64,000 bases of DNA from Paramesorhizobium salinisoli (lineage in GTDB: Bacteria; Pseudomonadota; Alphaproteobacteria; Rhizobiales; Rhizobiaceae). The stretch is taken from positions 558,001 through 622,000 of the forward strand of contig NZ_QOZG01000002.1 in assembly GCF_003335045.1 (NCBI RefSeq), written 5' to 3'. A program made the translations under genes and the position numbers. Every line of letters begins with the position of its first letter. The stretch's first letter is position 1. Below the pieces are notes generated by a model that saw nothing but the letters and a program-made list of their open reading frames with translations, ran no database searches and was not told where the DNA came from. This document shows, piece by piece, positions 49,381 through 58,152 of this stretch.

Positions 49381-50202
49381 CTAGCCAAAGCGCCCGGTAA
49401 TGTAGTCCTGGGTGCGCTTTTCCTTGGGCGTGGTGAACATCATCTCGGTGTCTCCCACCTCGACGATGTTGCCGAGGTGGAACATCGCGGTGCGCTGCGA
49501 GACGCGCGCCGCCTGCTGCATCGAATGGGTGACGATGACGATCGTGTAGTTCTGCCTGAGTTCGTCGATCAGTTCCTCGACCTTCGCGGTGGCGATCGGA
49601 TCGAGCGCCGAGCAGGGTTCGTCCATGAGGATCACCTCGGGGCTCACCGCAATGGCGCGGGCGATGCAAAGGCGCTGCTGCTGGCCGCCGGAAAGGCCCG
49701 TGCCGGATTCCTGCAGGCGGTCCTTGACCTCCTCGAAAAGGCTGGCGCGGCGCAGGCTGCTTTCGACGATCTCGTCGAGCTCATGCCGGCTCTTGGCCAG
49801 GCCATGGATGCGCGGCCCATAGGCGACGTTCTCATAGATCGACTTCGGGAACGGATTGGGCTTCTGGAAGACCATGCCGACACGGGCGCGAAGCTCCACG
49901 ACGTCGATCTTCGGATCGTAGATATCCTCGCCGTCGAGCGTGATCTGGCCGGTGACGCGGCATCCCTCGATGGTGTCGTTCATGCGGTTGAGCGAGCGCA
50001 GGAAGGTGGACTTGCCGCAACCGGAAGGGCCGATCAGCGCCATCACCATCTTTTCGGGAATGTCGAGATCGACGTCGAAAAGAGCCTGCTTGGAACCGTA
50101 GAAGACAGAGACCTTATTGCCCTTCATCTTGGTCGCGTTGACAACAGCGTTCATCTTGTCTCCTACCGCTTTCTCGAGAGATCGTTCGGTCATCAGATTC
50201 AT
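49381..50202 (-). CDS. pstB: Phosphate ABC transporter ATP-binding protein PstB
   Basis: A 273-residue ABC ATPase. Walker [18 protein letters not shown], signature [17 protein letters not shown], Walker [19 protein letters not shown] and switch histidine in [14 protein letters not shown]. It drives phosphate import with PstA and PstC. The ATG at 50202 has GGGAG upstream; the inner ATG at 50154 has a stronger AGGAGA and is an alternative start (257 residues), closer to E. coli PstB. Confidence 0.96.
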   Translation of the reverse strand: MNLMTERSLEKAVGDKMNAVVNATKMKGNKVSVFYGSKQALFDVDLDIPEKMVMALIGPSGCGKSTFLRSLNRMNDTIEGCRVTGQITLDGEDIYDPKIDVVELRARVGMVFQKPNPFPKSIYENVAYGPRIHGLAKSRHELDEIVESSLRRASLFEEVKDRLQESGTGLSGGQQQRLCIARAIAVSPEVILMDEPCSALDPIATAKVEELIDELRQNYTIVIVTHSMQQAARVSQRTAMFHLGNIVEVGDTEMMFTTPKEKRTQDYITGRFG

Positions 50203-50217
50203 TGTCTTGTCTCCCGT

Positions 50218-51537
50218 TTACCAGCGACGCTCGACGCGGCGACGCAGAATGATGGCGGCAATGTTCATGACAGCCAGGAACAGAAGCAGCACTATGATAG
50301 CGCCTGACGTGCGTTCGACAAAGGCCCGCTCGGCTTCGTTCGCCCACATGAATATCTGCACCGGCAATGCGGTGGCCGGGTCCATCGGTGTGGTGGGGTA
50401 GCCGACGACGAAGGCAACCATGCCGATGAGGAGCAGTGGTGCGGTCTCGCCCAAGGCCTGGGCAAGGCCGATGATCGTGCCGGTCAGAATGCCGGGTGCG
50501 GCGAGCGGCAGCACATGGTGGAAGACCATCTGCGTCTTGGAGGCGCCAAGGCCGAGCGCTGCGGCACGGATCGACGGCGGCACGGCGCGTAATGCGGCGC
50601 GGGTAGCGATGATGATAGTCGGCAGCGTCATCAGCGTCAGAACCAGGCCGCCGACCAGCGAAGCCGAACGCGGCAGACCGGCCAGATTAATGAATACCGC
50701 CAGCCCGAGAAGGCCGAAGACGATGGACGGGACAGCCGCCAGATTGTTGATGTTGACCTCGATAATATCCGTGAGGCGGCTTTTTCGGGCGTATTCCTCA
50801 AGATAGATCGAGGCAGCAACGCCGATCGGCAAGGCCAGCGCGAGCACGATCAGCATCATGTAGAGTGAGCCGATCAGGGCCACACCGAGGCCGGCTGTTT
50901 CCGGGCGGCTGGATGCGCCGTAGGTGAAGAGCCCGGTATTGAACTCCTGCTTCATGACACCTTCATCGGAAAGCGTCTTCATCCAGGCGACCTGCTGATC
51001 GGAAACCTTGCGGTTCGCCTCATCCACATCGAGATCGAACTGACCCTTGAAGGCCGAGTCGATATCGGCGCCCGCGAGCACGGGTATGGTTTGCGTTGTG
51101 CCGATCAGCGAAGGATTGGCGACGACCATCTCTCGAAGCTGATTGCGCACGCCGTCGGAGACGAATTTGCTCACATCGCGCATCGCAGGCCGGTTCGTCA
51201 GAGGGACGCCAAGCTTTTCAGCAAGGGCGTTGCGGACCAGAACGGGGTAATTGGCCGTCATCAGCACATTGGGGTTGGATGCGCGCTGATTGTTTGGATC
51301 AATCACTTTTTCATCGAGCTTCACGGGAAGCTCGATCGTCGTCTGCCAGAAGGCGGTATAGCCGTTGGAGATAACCGAGAAAAGCAGCGCGAACAGGAAG
51401 AAGATGCCGATGGCGATGGCGACGATACCATAGAAACGGAAGCGTCGTTCTGCTGCGTAACGCCGCTTGATGCCGATATCGCGGCGCACCGGGCGGTCTA
51501 TCGCAGCGACATTCGAATTGAGCATTGTGTCGGTCAT
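50218..51537 (-). CDS. pstA: Phosphate ABC transporter permease PstA
   Basis: A 439-residue permease, longer than E. coli PstA (296) because of an extra N-terminal soluble region (about residues 60-210) after the first membrane segment, which is usual in Rhizobiales. The transport domain has IYLEEYARKSRLTDIIEVNINNLAAVPSIVFGLLGLAVF and the EAA-type loop in RAAALGLGASKTQMVFHHVLPLAAPGI. The start overlaps the pstC stop by four bases. Confidence 0.95.
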   Translation of the reverse strand: MTDTMLNSNVAAIDRPVRRDIGIKRRYAAERRFRFYGIVAIAIGIFFLFALLFSVISNGYTAFWQTTIELPVKLDEKVIDPNNQRASNPNVLMTANYPVLVRNALAEKLGVPLTNRPAMRDVSKFVSDGVRNQLREMVVANPSLIGTTQTIPVLAGADIDSAFKGQFDLDVDEANRKVSDQQVAWMKTLSDEGVMKQEFNTGLFTYGASSRPETAGLGVALIGSLYMMLIVLALALPIGVAASIYLEEYARKSRLTDIIEVNINNLAAVPSIVFGLLGLAVFINLAGLPRSASLVGGLVLTLMTLPTIIIATRAALRAVPPSIRAAALGLGASKTQMVFHHVLPLAAPGILTGTIIGLAQALGETAPLLLIGMVAFVVGYPTTPMDPATALPVQIFMWANEAERAFVERTSGAIIVLLLFLAVMNIAAIILRRRVERRW

Positions 51538-53000
51538 TCGTACTGCTCCCGGTACTTGCGCACGATATAGAGGGCGAAGATATTCATCGCGAGCGTAAGG
51601 AAGAAAAGGGTGATGCCAAGGGCAAAGGCGACGAGCGTCTGCGGTGAATTGAACTCGAGATCGCCGGTTAGCTGATTGACGATCTTGACCGTGATGGTGG
51701 TCATCGCCTCGAAAGGATTTACCGTCAGTCTGGCTGCAACACCGGCGGCAAGCACGACAATCATCGTCTCGCCGATCGCGCGGGAAGCGGTCAGAAGCAG
51801 CGCACCGACGATACCCGGAAGCGCCGCCGGCAGGATGACCCGCTTGACCGTCTCAGACCTTGTAGCGCCGAGGCCAAGCGATCCATCGCGCATGGTGCCC
51901 GGAACCGCGGTAATGATATCATCTGAAAGCGACGAGACGAACGGGATCAGCATGATGCCCATGACGAGGCCCGCCGTCAGCACGCTCTGGGCCATGATGA
52001 AGCCAGGGCCGCCGGAGATCGCGGCGCTCAGATCCCGCAGGAACGGACCTACGGTGACGAGCGCGAAGAAACCATAGACGATGGTCGGAATGCCGGCCAA
52101 TATCTCAAGAAGCGGCTTGACGATGGAGCGAACTTTCGGCGAGGCATATTCGGCCATGTAAATGGCGGCGAACAGGCCGACCGGCACGGCAAAGAGCATG
52201 GCGACCAAGGCTATATAGAGCGTACCGGCCAGGAGCGGGATGAGACCGAACTGGCCTGCGGTAGCGCCGGCTCCGGCATCCGCAAAGCGCGGATCCCAGA
52301 CGGTGCCGAAAAAGAAATTCCACGGTGAGACGACGCTGAAGAAATTGATCGTCTGGAACAGCATCGAGAAAACGATGCCGACGGTGGTCAGGATGGCGAT
52401 GGTCGATGCGGCTAGCAGGCCCCAGAGCACGACCCGCTCGACATTGTTGCGGGCGCGGGCGCGTGGATGAATGCCGGACAGGCCGAAAATCAACCCGGCG
52501 ATGGCCAGCGCGAAGGCGATGCCGGCGCCGATCGTGCGCGCTACGGCTGCCCCGCTGTGCCAGCGCTGGGCGATCGGGATCATGTAGTCCTGCCCTTCGG
52601 AGGCAAGCGCTACGCCCTTCGAACCAAGAAGGGAGCGCAATTCCCCATAGGATTGCGGCAGGTTTTGCATTTCAGCGGGATCGAGGCGGTCGAGGCCGTC
52701 AGCAATGCCCTGGACCATGCCGAGCGCCAGGCTGCGGCTGGCGACCACGCTCTCCGCCGTCTGGGCAGGAAGGCTCGCCTCGGCGGAACGCTCAAGGTAG
52801 ATCGACGAGGCTGCGGACCAAATGGCTATGAAAAGTACCGCAGGCAGGACAGAGACGAGGAACACCCACCAACCATGATAATGGGCACGGGAATGGACCT
52901 TCACCTTGCCGGCGTCCTGGGCACCTGCGCGCCGACGTCCGATGAAGAAGCCAACGAAACCTATTCCTAAGACGATAAGCAAAACCAGCAATACGGACAT
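51534..53000 (-). CDS. pstC: Phosphate ABC transporter permease PstC
   Basis: A 488-residue permease, again longer than the E. coli protein (319), with a Rhizobiales-type N-terminal module of several membrane segments and a periplasmic region before the transport domain (IYMAEYASPKVRSIVKPLLEILAGIPTIVYGFFAL; MRDGSLGLGATRSETVKRVILPAALPGIVGALLLTASRAIGET). It overlaps pstA by four bases and is separated from pstS by 76 bases holding a 14-bp hairpin. Confidence 0.95.
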   Translation of the reverse strand: MSVLLVLLIVLGIGFVGFFIGRRRAGAQDAGKVKVHSRAHYHGWWVFLVSVLPAVLFIAIWSAASSIYLERSAEASLPAQTAESVVASRSLALGMVQGIADGLDRLDPAEMQNLPQSYGELRSLLGSKGVALASEGQDYMIPIAQRWHSGAAVARTIGAGIAFALAIAGLIFGLSGIHPRARARNNVERVVLWGLLAASTIAILTTVGIVFSMLFQTINFFSVVSPWNFFFGTVWDPRFADAGAGATAGQFGLIPLLAGTLYIALVAMLFAVPVGLFAAIYMAEYASPKVRSIVKPLLEILAGIPTIVYGFFALVTVGPFLRDLSAAISGGPGFIMAQSVLTAGLVMGIMLIPFVSSLSDDIITAVPGTMRDGSLGLGATRSETVKRVILPAALPGIVGALLLTASRAIGETMIVVLAAGVAARLTVNPFEAMTTITVKIVNQLTGDLEFNSPQTLVAFALGITLFFLTLAMNIFALYIVRKYREQYE

Positions 53001-53031
53001 CAGATTTCCCCGGTAGCCTAATCTCGTTCAT

Positions 53032-53062
53032 TCGGGCACAGGCGGAAGCCGCCTGTGCCCGA
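53032..53062 (-). promoter_or_regulatory. 14-bp perfect hairpin between pstS and pstC
   Basis: The arms at 53032-53045 and 53049-53062 are exact complements (starting TCGGGCACAGGCGG) around a 3-base loop. There is no T-run after it on the minus strand. Position between the binding-protein gene and the permease gene suggests mRNA protection or partial read-through, giving more PstS than PstC. Confidence 0.75.
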
Positions 53063-53076
53063 TGTCGTGGCTGACC

Positions 53077-54123
53077 TTATTTGGCCTGCATCGTCTTGCC
53101 GGCGTCGAAAGCGGCGCGCTGAGCTTCACGCTCCGCATCCGGAGCAGCTACGAGGCCGTATTCGGCGAGCGGGCTGTCAGGTCCGATCATCTGGTCGGAA
53201 AGGAAGAAATCGACATATTCCTTCAGGCCGGGGATGACGCCGATATGGGCCTTCTTCACGTAGAAGAACAGCGGGCGCGAAACCGGGTACTTGCCGCTCG
53301 AGATGGTCTCGACGGTGGGAACCACGTCATTGACCGTGGCGACCTTCAGCTTGTCGGCGTTGTTTTCGTAGAAAGCGAGGCCGAATACGCCAACGCCGGT
53401 CTTGTTCGACGCGATGCGGGCGAGCGTTTCGCTGTAATCGCCGTCGATGTCGACAGCCTTGCCGTCCTTGCGCACCTGGATGCAGGCCTTCTCGGCAGCC
53501 TTTTTATCCATGCCGGCCTTCTTCATGGCCTCGGCGGAGCCCGATTCTTCGCAGCCCACAGCCAGAAGCTTTTCTTCAAAGACTTCGCGTGTGCCGTGCT
53601 TCTCGCCCGGAATGTAAGCGGCAATATCCCAATCCGGCAGGTCCTTGTTGACCTGGCTCCATTTGGTGTTCGGATTGTCGACCAGTTTGCCGTCAACGAC
53701 GACCTTGGCGGCGAGAGCGGAGTAAAGGTCCTTCGGCGTCAGCTTCCAGTCCGGGCCCTTGATGTCGGTAGCGAAGACGATGCCGTCATAGCCGATGCGG
53801 ACTTCCTGCACATCCTTGACGCCGGCGTCGACGCAGGATTTCAGCTCAGTGTCCTTCATGGCGCGCGACGCATTGGCAATGTCGATGGTGCTTTCGCCGA
53901 CGCCCTTGCAGAATTCCTTGATGCCGGCGCCCGAACCGCCCGACTCGATGACAGGTGTCTTGAAGTCCGGATAGGTTTCGCCGAAGGTCTCGGCAACGAT
54001 CTTGGCATATGGCAGAACAGTCGAGGAACCTGCCACCTGAATCTGGTCGCGAGCCTCAGCGGCGGATACCGACATCGCGGCGGCAATCGCCAGCGCAGCG
54101 GTCGTGTAAATCATCTTGTTCAT
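53077..54123 (-). CDS. pstS: Phosphate-binding protein PstS
   Basis: A 348-residue periplasmic protein. Sec signal peptide MNKMIYTTAALAIAAAMSVSAAEA. The mature start RDQIQVAGSSTVLPYAKIVAETF and the segment ESGGSGAGIKEFCKGVG form the phosphate site of the PstS family. It feeds PstCAB. First gene of the operon, with a triple Pho box about 70-95 bases upstream of the start codon. Confidence 0.95.
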   Translation of the reverse strand: MNKMIYTTAALAIAAAMSVSAAEARDQIQVAGSSTVLPYAKIVAETFGETYPDFKTPVIESGGSGAGIKEFCKGVGESTIDIANASRAMKDTELKSCVDAGVKDVQEVRIGYDGIVFATDIKGPDWKLTPKDLYSALAAKVVVDGKLVDNPNTKWSQVNKDLPDWDIAAYIPGEKHGTREVFEEKLLAVGCEESGSAEAMKKAGMDKKAAEKACIQVRKDGKAVDIDGDYSETLARIASNKTGVGVFGLAFYENNADKLKVATVNDVVPTVETISSGKYPVSRPLFFYVKKAHIGVIPGLKEYVDFFLSDQMIGPDSPLAEYGLVAAPDAEREAQRAAFDAGKTMQAK

Positions 54124-54189
54124 AGGAGCAGCTCCTGTTGGAAAGTTGAGTGGACGCCTCCGACGTCGCTAGCCCTCTACGCAATCTAT

Positions 54190-54218
54190 ATTACAGAGAT
54201 ATGACAGCAATGTTACAG
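54190..54218 (-). promoter_or_regulatory. Pho box with three 11-bp-spaced repeats
   Basis: On the minus strand three 7-mers, CTGTAAC (54212-54218), CTGTCAT (54201-54207) and CTGTAAT (54190-54196), repeat at an exact 11-bp period, the layout of PhoB dimer sites (CTGTCAT-N4-CTGTCAT). It lies upstream of pstS. Confidence 0.85.
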
Positions 54219-54310
54219 AACTGTAGCAACCGGCCAGACTCGCTGGATTCCCTGCGGTTTTCCCAATAATTTGCGAGTTCTAGAACCTCGGCGTTTTGGG
54301 AGAAACTTTT

Positions 54311-55612
54311 TTAAAGTTCGGTCTTCATGGGGCTGCCGGCGACATAAACCTCGGCCACTGCGCGGTCATCGCCCATCGTCTGGAGCACGAACAGCTCCTC
54401 CTGGAGCGTCCGGGCGGCATCCATGCGCATCCGCATGGCCGGCGTCGCGCGGCTGTCAAGGATGGTGATATCGGCATCGGTTCCCCGCTCCAGCGTGCCG
54501 ATCCTGTCTTCGAGTGACAGCGCACGCGCGTTGCCCAGCGTCATCATATAGAAGGAGTGGAGCGGCGAGAGGCGCTGCCCACGCAGTTGCAGGATCTTGT
54601 AGGCCTCGTCCATCGTCTTCAGCATGGAAAAGCTGGTGCCGCCGCCGATATCGGTGGCCACGGCGATGCGCACGCCATGATCGCGAAGTTTTTCCCGGTC
54701 GAACAAGCCGCTTCCAAGGAAGAGGTTCGATGTCGGGCAGAAGACCGCGACCGAACCGGTTTCGGCCATGATTTGCATCTCGCGCTCGGAGAGATGGATG
54801 CAATGGCCGAGCAGGGTCTTGCGCCCGAGCAGACCATAATGCTCGTAGATGCCGGTATAGTCCGGGGCATCGGGATAGAGCGAGCGGGTAAGCGCGATTT
54901 CCTCGCGGTTTTCGGAAAGATGGGTCTGGACGTAGCAATCGGGATGTTCGCGCACCAGAGCGGCGCTCATCTCCATCTGCTCCGGCGTCGAAGTGATGGC
55001 GAAGCGCGGCGTGATGGCATAATGCAGCCGGCCCGTGCCCTGCCAGCGGGCGATCAGGGCCGTGGTATCGTCATAGCTCAATTGCGGCGTGTCGCAGAGT
55101 GCCGGCGGAGCGTTGCGGTCCATCATCACCTTGCCGCCGATCACGCACATGTTGCGATGCTGCGCCGCGCGGAAGAAGGCGTCCACGCTCTGCGGATGCA
55201 CCGAACAGTAGGCGGCGACAGTCGTCGTGCCATGGCGCAACAGTTCGTCCAGAAAGCGTTCCGCGACGAATTGCGCGTGCTGCTCGTCGGCGAATTTCTG
55301 TTCTTCGACGAAAGTGTAGGTGTTGAGCCATTCCAGGAGCTGGGCGGCATAGGACGCGACCGCCTGCATCTGGGGGAAATGGATATGCGCGTCTATGAGA
55401 CCGGCGAGAACGAGGTGCGGCCGGTGATCGGCGACGGGCGTGTCCACGCCGGCGGTCCGCGCCACATCCGCATAATCGCCCAGCGCCGCAATCCGTCCGT
55501 CCACGACGAGCAGGGCGCCGTCCTCGAAATAACGGTAGGAACTTGTATCGGCGATATCGCGAGGCTCATCGACGAAAGTCAGAACGCGGCCGCGGATCAG
55601 CAATCCAGTCAT
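54311..55612 (-). CDS. guaD: Guanine deaminase GuaD
   Basis: A 433-residue amidohydrolase that converts guanine to xanthine and ammonia. Zinc ligands are in GLIDAHIHFPQMQAVASYAAQLLEWLNTYTFVEEQ near the N-terminus, with VQTHLSENREE, LLGHCIHLSEREM and VATDIGGGTSFSM further along, matching GuaD rather than other amidohydrolases. The start overlaps the puuD stop by four bases, so puuD-guaD form one operon. Confidence 0.93.
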   Translation of the reverse strand: MTGLLIRGRVLTFVDEPRDIADTSSYRYFEDGALLVVDGRIAALGDYADVARTAGVDTPVADHRPHLVLAGLIDAHIHFPQMQAVASYAAQLLEWLNTYTFVEEQKFADEQHAQFVAERFLDELLRHGTTTVAAYCSVHPQSVDAFFRAAQHRNMCVIGGKVMMDRNAPPALCDTPQLSYDDTTALIARWQGTGRLHYAITPRFAITSTPEQMEMSAALVREHPDCYVQTHLSENREEIALTRSLYPDAPDYTGIYEHYGLLGRKTLLGHCIHLSEREMQIMAETGSVAVFCPTSNLFLGSGLFDREKLRDHGVRIAVATDIGGGTSFSMLKTMDEAYKILQLRGQRLSPLHSFYMMTLGNARALSLEDRIGTLERGTDADITILDSRATPAMRMRMDAARTLQEELFVLQTMGDDRAVAEVYVAGSPMKTEL

Positions 55613-56850
55613 TTCTTCTTCCCTGGCTGCACAGCCGTCTCATACCAGGCGGCAAGAAGGCTGCGCTCCTGTGCGGTGATGCCTGACACATTGGCGGGGG
55701 GCATGGCATGAGAACGACCGGCTTGCAAATAGATCTCGCGGGCATGGGATGCGATTTCCACATCGGTCTCCAGCATCACGCCTTTCGGCGGTGCGATGAT
55801 CCCCTCCCATGAGGGCTCGCGCGCATGGCACATGGAGCAGCGGCCAAGCACGGTGTCACGCACTTTTGGAAATTGATCCGAAGCCAGGAAGGACTGCTGC
55901 AGGGCGGAGGCTTTCGCCTCTCCCGCCCCATTCTGGATGAGCTTCGGCTCGGTGGAAAGCCACATGATGATGATGAAAAGGATTGCCGTGACGAGCCATG
56001 TCCATGTCGGGTCGCCCTTGCGGGCATGGTGGGTGTTGAACCAGTGGCGGATGGTGACGCCCATCAGAAAGACGAGCGAAGCGATGATCCAGTTGTAGCG
56101 CGTGGCAAACGCCAGCGGATAATGGTTGGACAGCATCAGGAAGACGACGGGTAGCGTCAGGTAATTGTTGTGGGTCGAGCGCTGCTTTGCCTGCTTGCCG
56201 AGGGCGGGATCGGGTTGGCGACCGGCGATCAGGTCGGCCACAACCTTCTTCTGGTTGGGGATGATGATCATGAAGACATTGGCCGACATGATCGTCGCGG
56301 TGAAGGCGCCCAGATGCAGGAAGGCGGCGCGGCCGGTGAAGAGATGGGTATAGCCCCAGGCCATGGCGACCAACACGAAATAGAGCAGCACCATGAGTTG
56401 CGTGTCGTTGCGGCCGAGCGGCGATTTGCAGATCAGGTCATAGGCCACCCAGCCGAAAGCGATCGAGGCGAGCGAGATGGCAATCGCCACCGGCGCCGAC
56501 ACGTCGAGCACCTGCGGGTCAACCAGATAGAGATCCGCGCCTGCATAATAGACGATGCAGAGAAGCGTGAAACCGGACAGCCAGGTCGCGTAGGCTTCCC
56601 ATTTGAACCAGGTGAGATGCTCCGGCATGTGAGCGGGCGCGACCATATATTTCTGGATATGATAGAAGCCGCCGCCATGGACCTGCCATTCCTCGCCCTG
56701 CACGCCTTCCGGCAGATTGGGGCGCTTCGTCAGCCCCAGATCGAGCGCCACGAAATAGAAGGACGAGCCGATCCAGGCGATGGCGGTGACGACATGCAGC
56801 CAGCGGGCGGCGAAGCTCAGCCAATCCCACGCGATGGCATATTCATACAT
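55609..56850 (-). CDS. puuD: Membrane urate oxidase PuuD with C-terminal cytochrome c
   Basis: A 413-residue protein. The N-terminal ~300 residues hold about eight membrane segments of the PuuD/DUF989 family (e.g. WLHVVTAIAWIGSSFYFVALDLGL and LTWFKWEAYATWLSGFTLL), and the C-terminus is a cytochrome c domain with CSMCHA (CxxCH haem site), a distal Met in SHAMPPANVSG and a tail TAQERSLLAAWY. In Agrobacterium PuuD oxidises urate to 5-hydroxyisourate and passes electrons to the respiratory chain. Coupled to guaD. Confidence 0.92.
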   Translation of the reverse strand: MYEYAIAWDWLSFAARWLHVVTAIAWIGSSFYFVALDLGLTKRPNLPEGVQGEEWQVHGGGFYHIQKYMVAPAHMPEHLTWFKWEAYATWLSGFTLLCIVYYAGADLYLVDPQVLDVSAPVAIAISLASIAFGWVAYDLICKSPLGRNDTQLMVLLYFVLVAMAWGYTHLFTGRAAFLHLGAFTATIMSANVFMIIIPNQKKVVADLIAGRQPDPALGKQAKQRSTHNNYLTLPVVFLMLSNHYPLAFATRYNWIIASLVFLMGVTIRHWFNTHHARKGDPTWTWLVTAILFIIIMWLSTEPKLIQNGAGEAKASALQQSFLASDQFPKVRDTVLGRCSMCHAREPSWEGIIAPPKGVMLETDVEIASHAREIYLQAGRSHAMPPANVSGITAQERSLLAAWYETAVQPGKKK

Positions 56851-56940
56851 GCGGTTCCCCTAATGATTGCGCGGGATGCGATTCCCATCGGCTGGAAACT
56901 ATAGAAGAGAATTCCCGGAGATGACCATATCCTTTCGTCC

Positions 56941-58116
56941 TCAGGAGTGGACGAGGACCAGCCGGGTATCGAGTTGCCGGATCGTGGCGACATCGGCATT
57001 TGCGAAGGCAAAGCGCAGGAATTGTTCCTGGCCCTCGCCGAAAAAAACCCCGGGAAGAGCGACCACGCCGGCGACTTTGGCAAGCCGTTCCGCCACCTCC
57101 ACGGAAGATATTCCGTCAAAGGGATGGCGGATGAAGGCGAAATAAGCGCCGATGGCCTCGATTCTCCAGTCCGGCAGACGGCTCATCACCTCATGAAGCG
57201 CGGCTGCGCGGCTGGCGATTTCCGCCCGGTTGGCCTCGCGCCAATCCGTGAGAGGTAGAATAGCGCGGGCGACGGCTGCCTGCGGCGCTCGCGGTGCGCA
57301 TATCTGCAGATTGTCCATGACTTTCGCTACATTCTCCACCACATCCGGGCCGGCGACGATGGCGCCCAGCCTATGGCCGGGGATGCAGAAGGATTTGGAG
57401 AAGCTGTAGAGCTGGATCAGCGTATCCTGCCAGTCCGGGAGAGCCAGCAACCCGTGCGGCGCCTCGCTGCCGGTGGGCAGGAAATCGCGGTAGGTCTCAT
57501 CGAGGATGAGCCAGGTGCCGTTGGCGCGGCAAAGGTCGTAGACGGCCCGCAGCATCTCGGGCGAGTAGATGGCGCCGGTCGGATTGTTCGGCGTGACGAG
57601 CGCCAGCGCCCTGACATCGCGGGTCAGCGCGCCGGCGATGGCCTGAACCTCTGGAACGAAACCCCGCGCCGCGCTCGCATCGACGGTACGCGCCCTGATG
57701 CCCAGCATCGCCAGCGTCGATTCATGGTTGAAATAAAACGGATTAGTCATCAGGACCGTGTCGCCCGCACCTGCCACTGCCATGATGGCGGCGATGAACG
57801 CCTGATTGCAGCCGGCTGTGATGTGCACATTTGCAGTCTCGACCGGCGCGCCGTAGAGGCCGGCGACATGGTCGGCATAGGCCTGCCGCAGCACCGTTTC
57901 ACCCTCGATCGATCCGTAGCCCGCATAGGCCGTTGAAGACGCCGCCTCCCCCAGCCATTGCAACATGTCGCGATGCGGCGGATAGCCCGGAACGGCCTGC
58001 GACAGATCGATCAGCGGTCCGTGCGTACCGGAATAATCCCTCGCCCAGGCCTGCACCAGCGGAATGGGCGGCGCGGAGAGATTGGCCACCAAGGGATTGA
58101 AAAACGGAGCCGGCAT
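56941..58116 (-). CDS. PLP-dependent aminotransferase, class I/II
   Basis: A 391-residue fold-type I aminotransferase. The PLP-binding lysine is in LYSFSKSFCIPGHRLGAIV, with the conserved NNPTGAIYSP and LILDETYRDF blocks (Asp and Tyr at the cofactor). The subfamily resembles aspartate/aromatic aminotransferases, but no substrate motif is decisive. It lies 36 bases after the LysR gene, both minus strand, and close to the divergent ureohydrolase and importer, so a role in catabolism of a nitrogen compound is likely. Confidence 0.86.
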   Translation of the reverse strand: MPAPFFNPLVANLSAPPIPLVQAWARDYSGTHGPLIDLSQAVPGYPPHRDMLQWLGEAASSTAYAGYGSIEGETVLRQAYADHVAGLYGAPVETANVHITAGCNQAFIAAIMAVAGAGDTVLMTNPFYFNHESTLAMLGIRARTVDASAARGFVPEVQAIAGALTRDVRALALVTPNNPTGAIYSPEMLRAVYDLCRANGTWLILDETYRDFLPTGSEAPHGLLALPDWQDTLIQLYSFSKSFCIPGHRLGAIVAGPDVVENVAKVMDNLQICAPRAPQAAVARAILPLTDWREANRAEIASRAAALHEVMSRLPDWRIEAIGAYFAFIRHPFDGISSVEVAERLAKVAGVVALPGVFFGEGQEQFLRFAFANADVATIRQLDTRLVLVHS

Positions 58117-58152
58117 GTTTCGAAAGTCCTTATAGTTCGGGTATCGGAGAGA

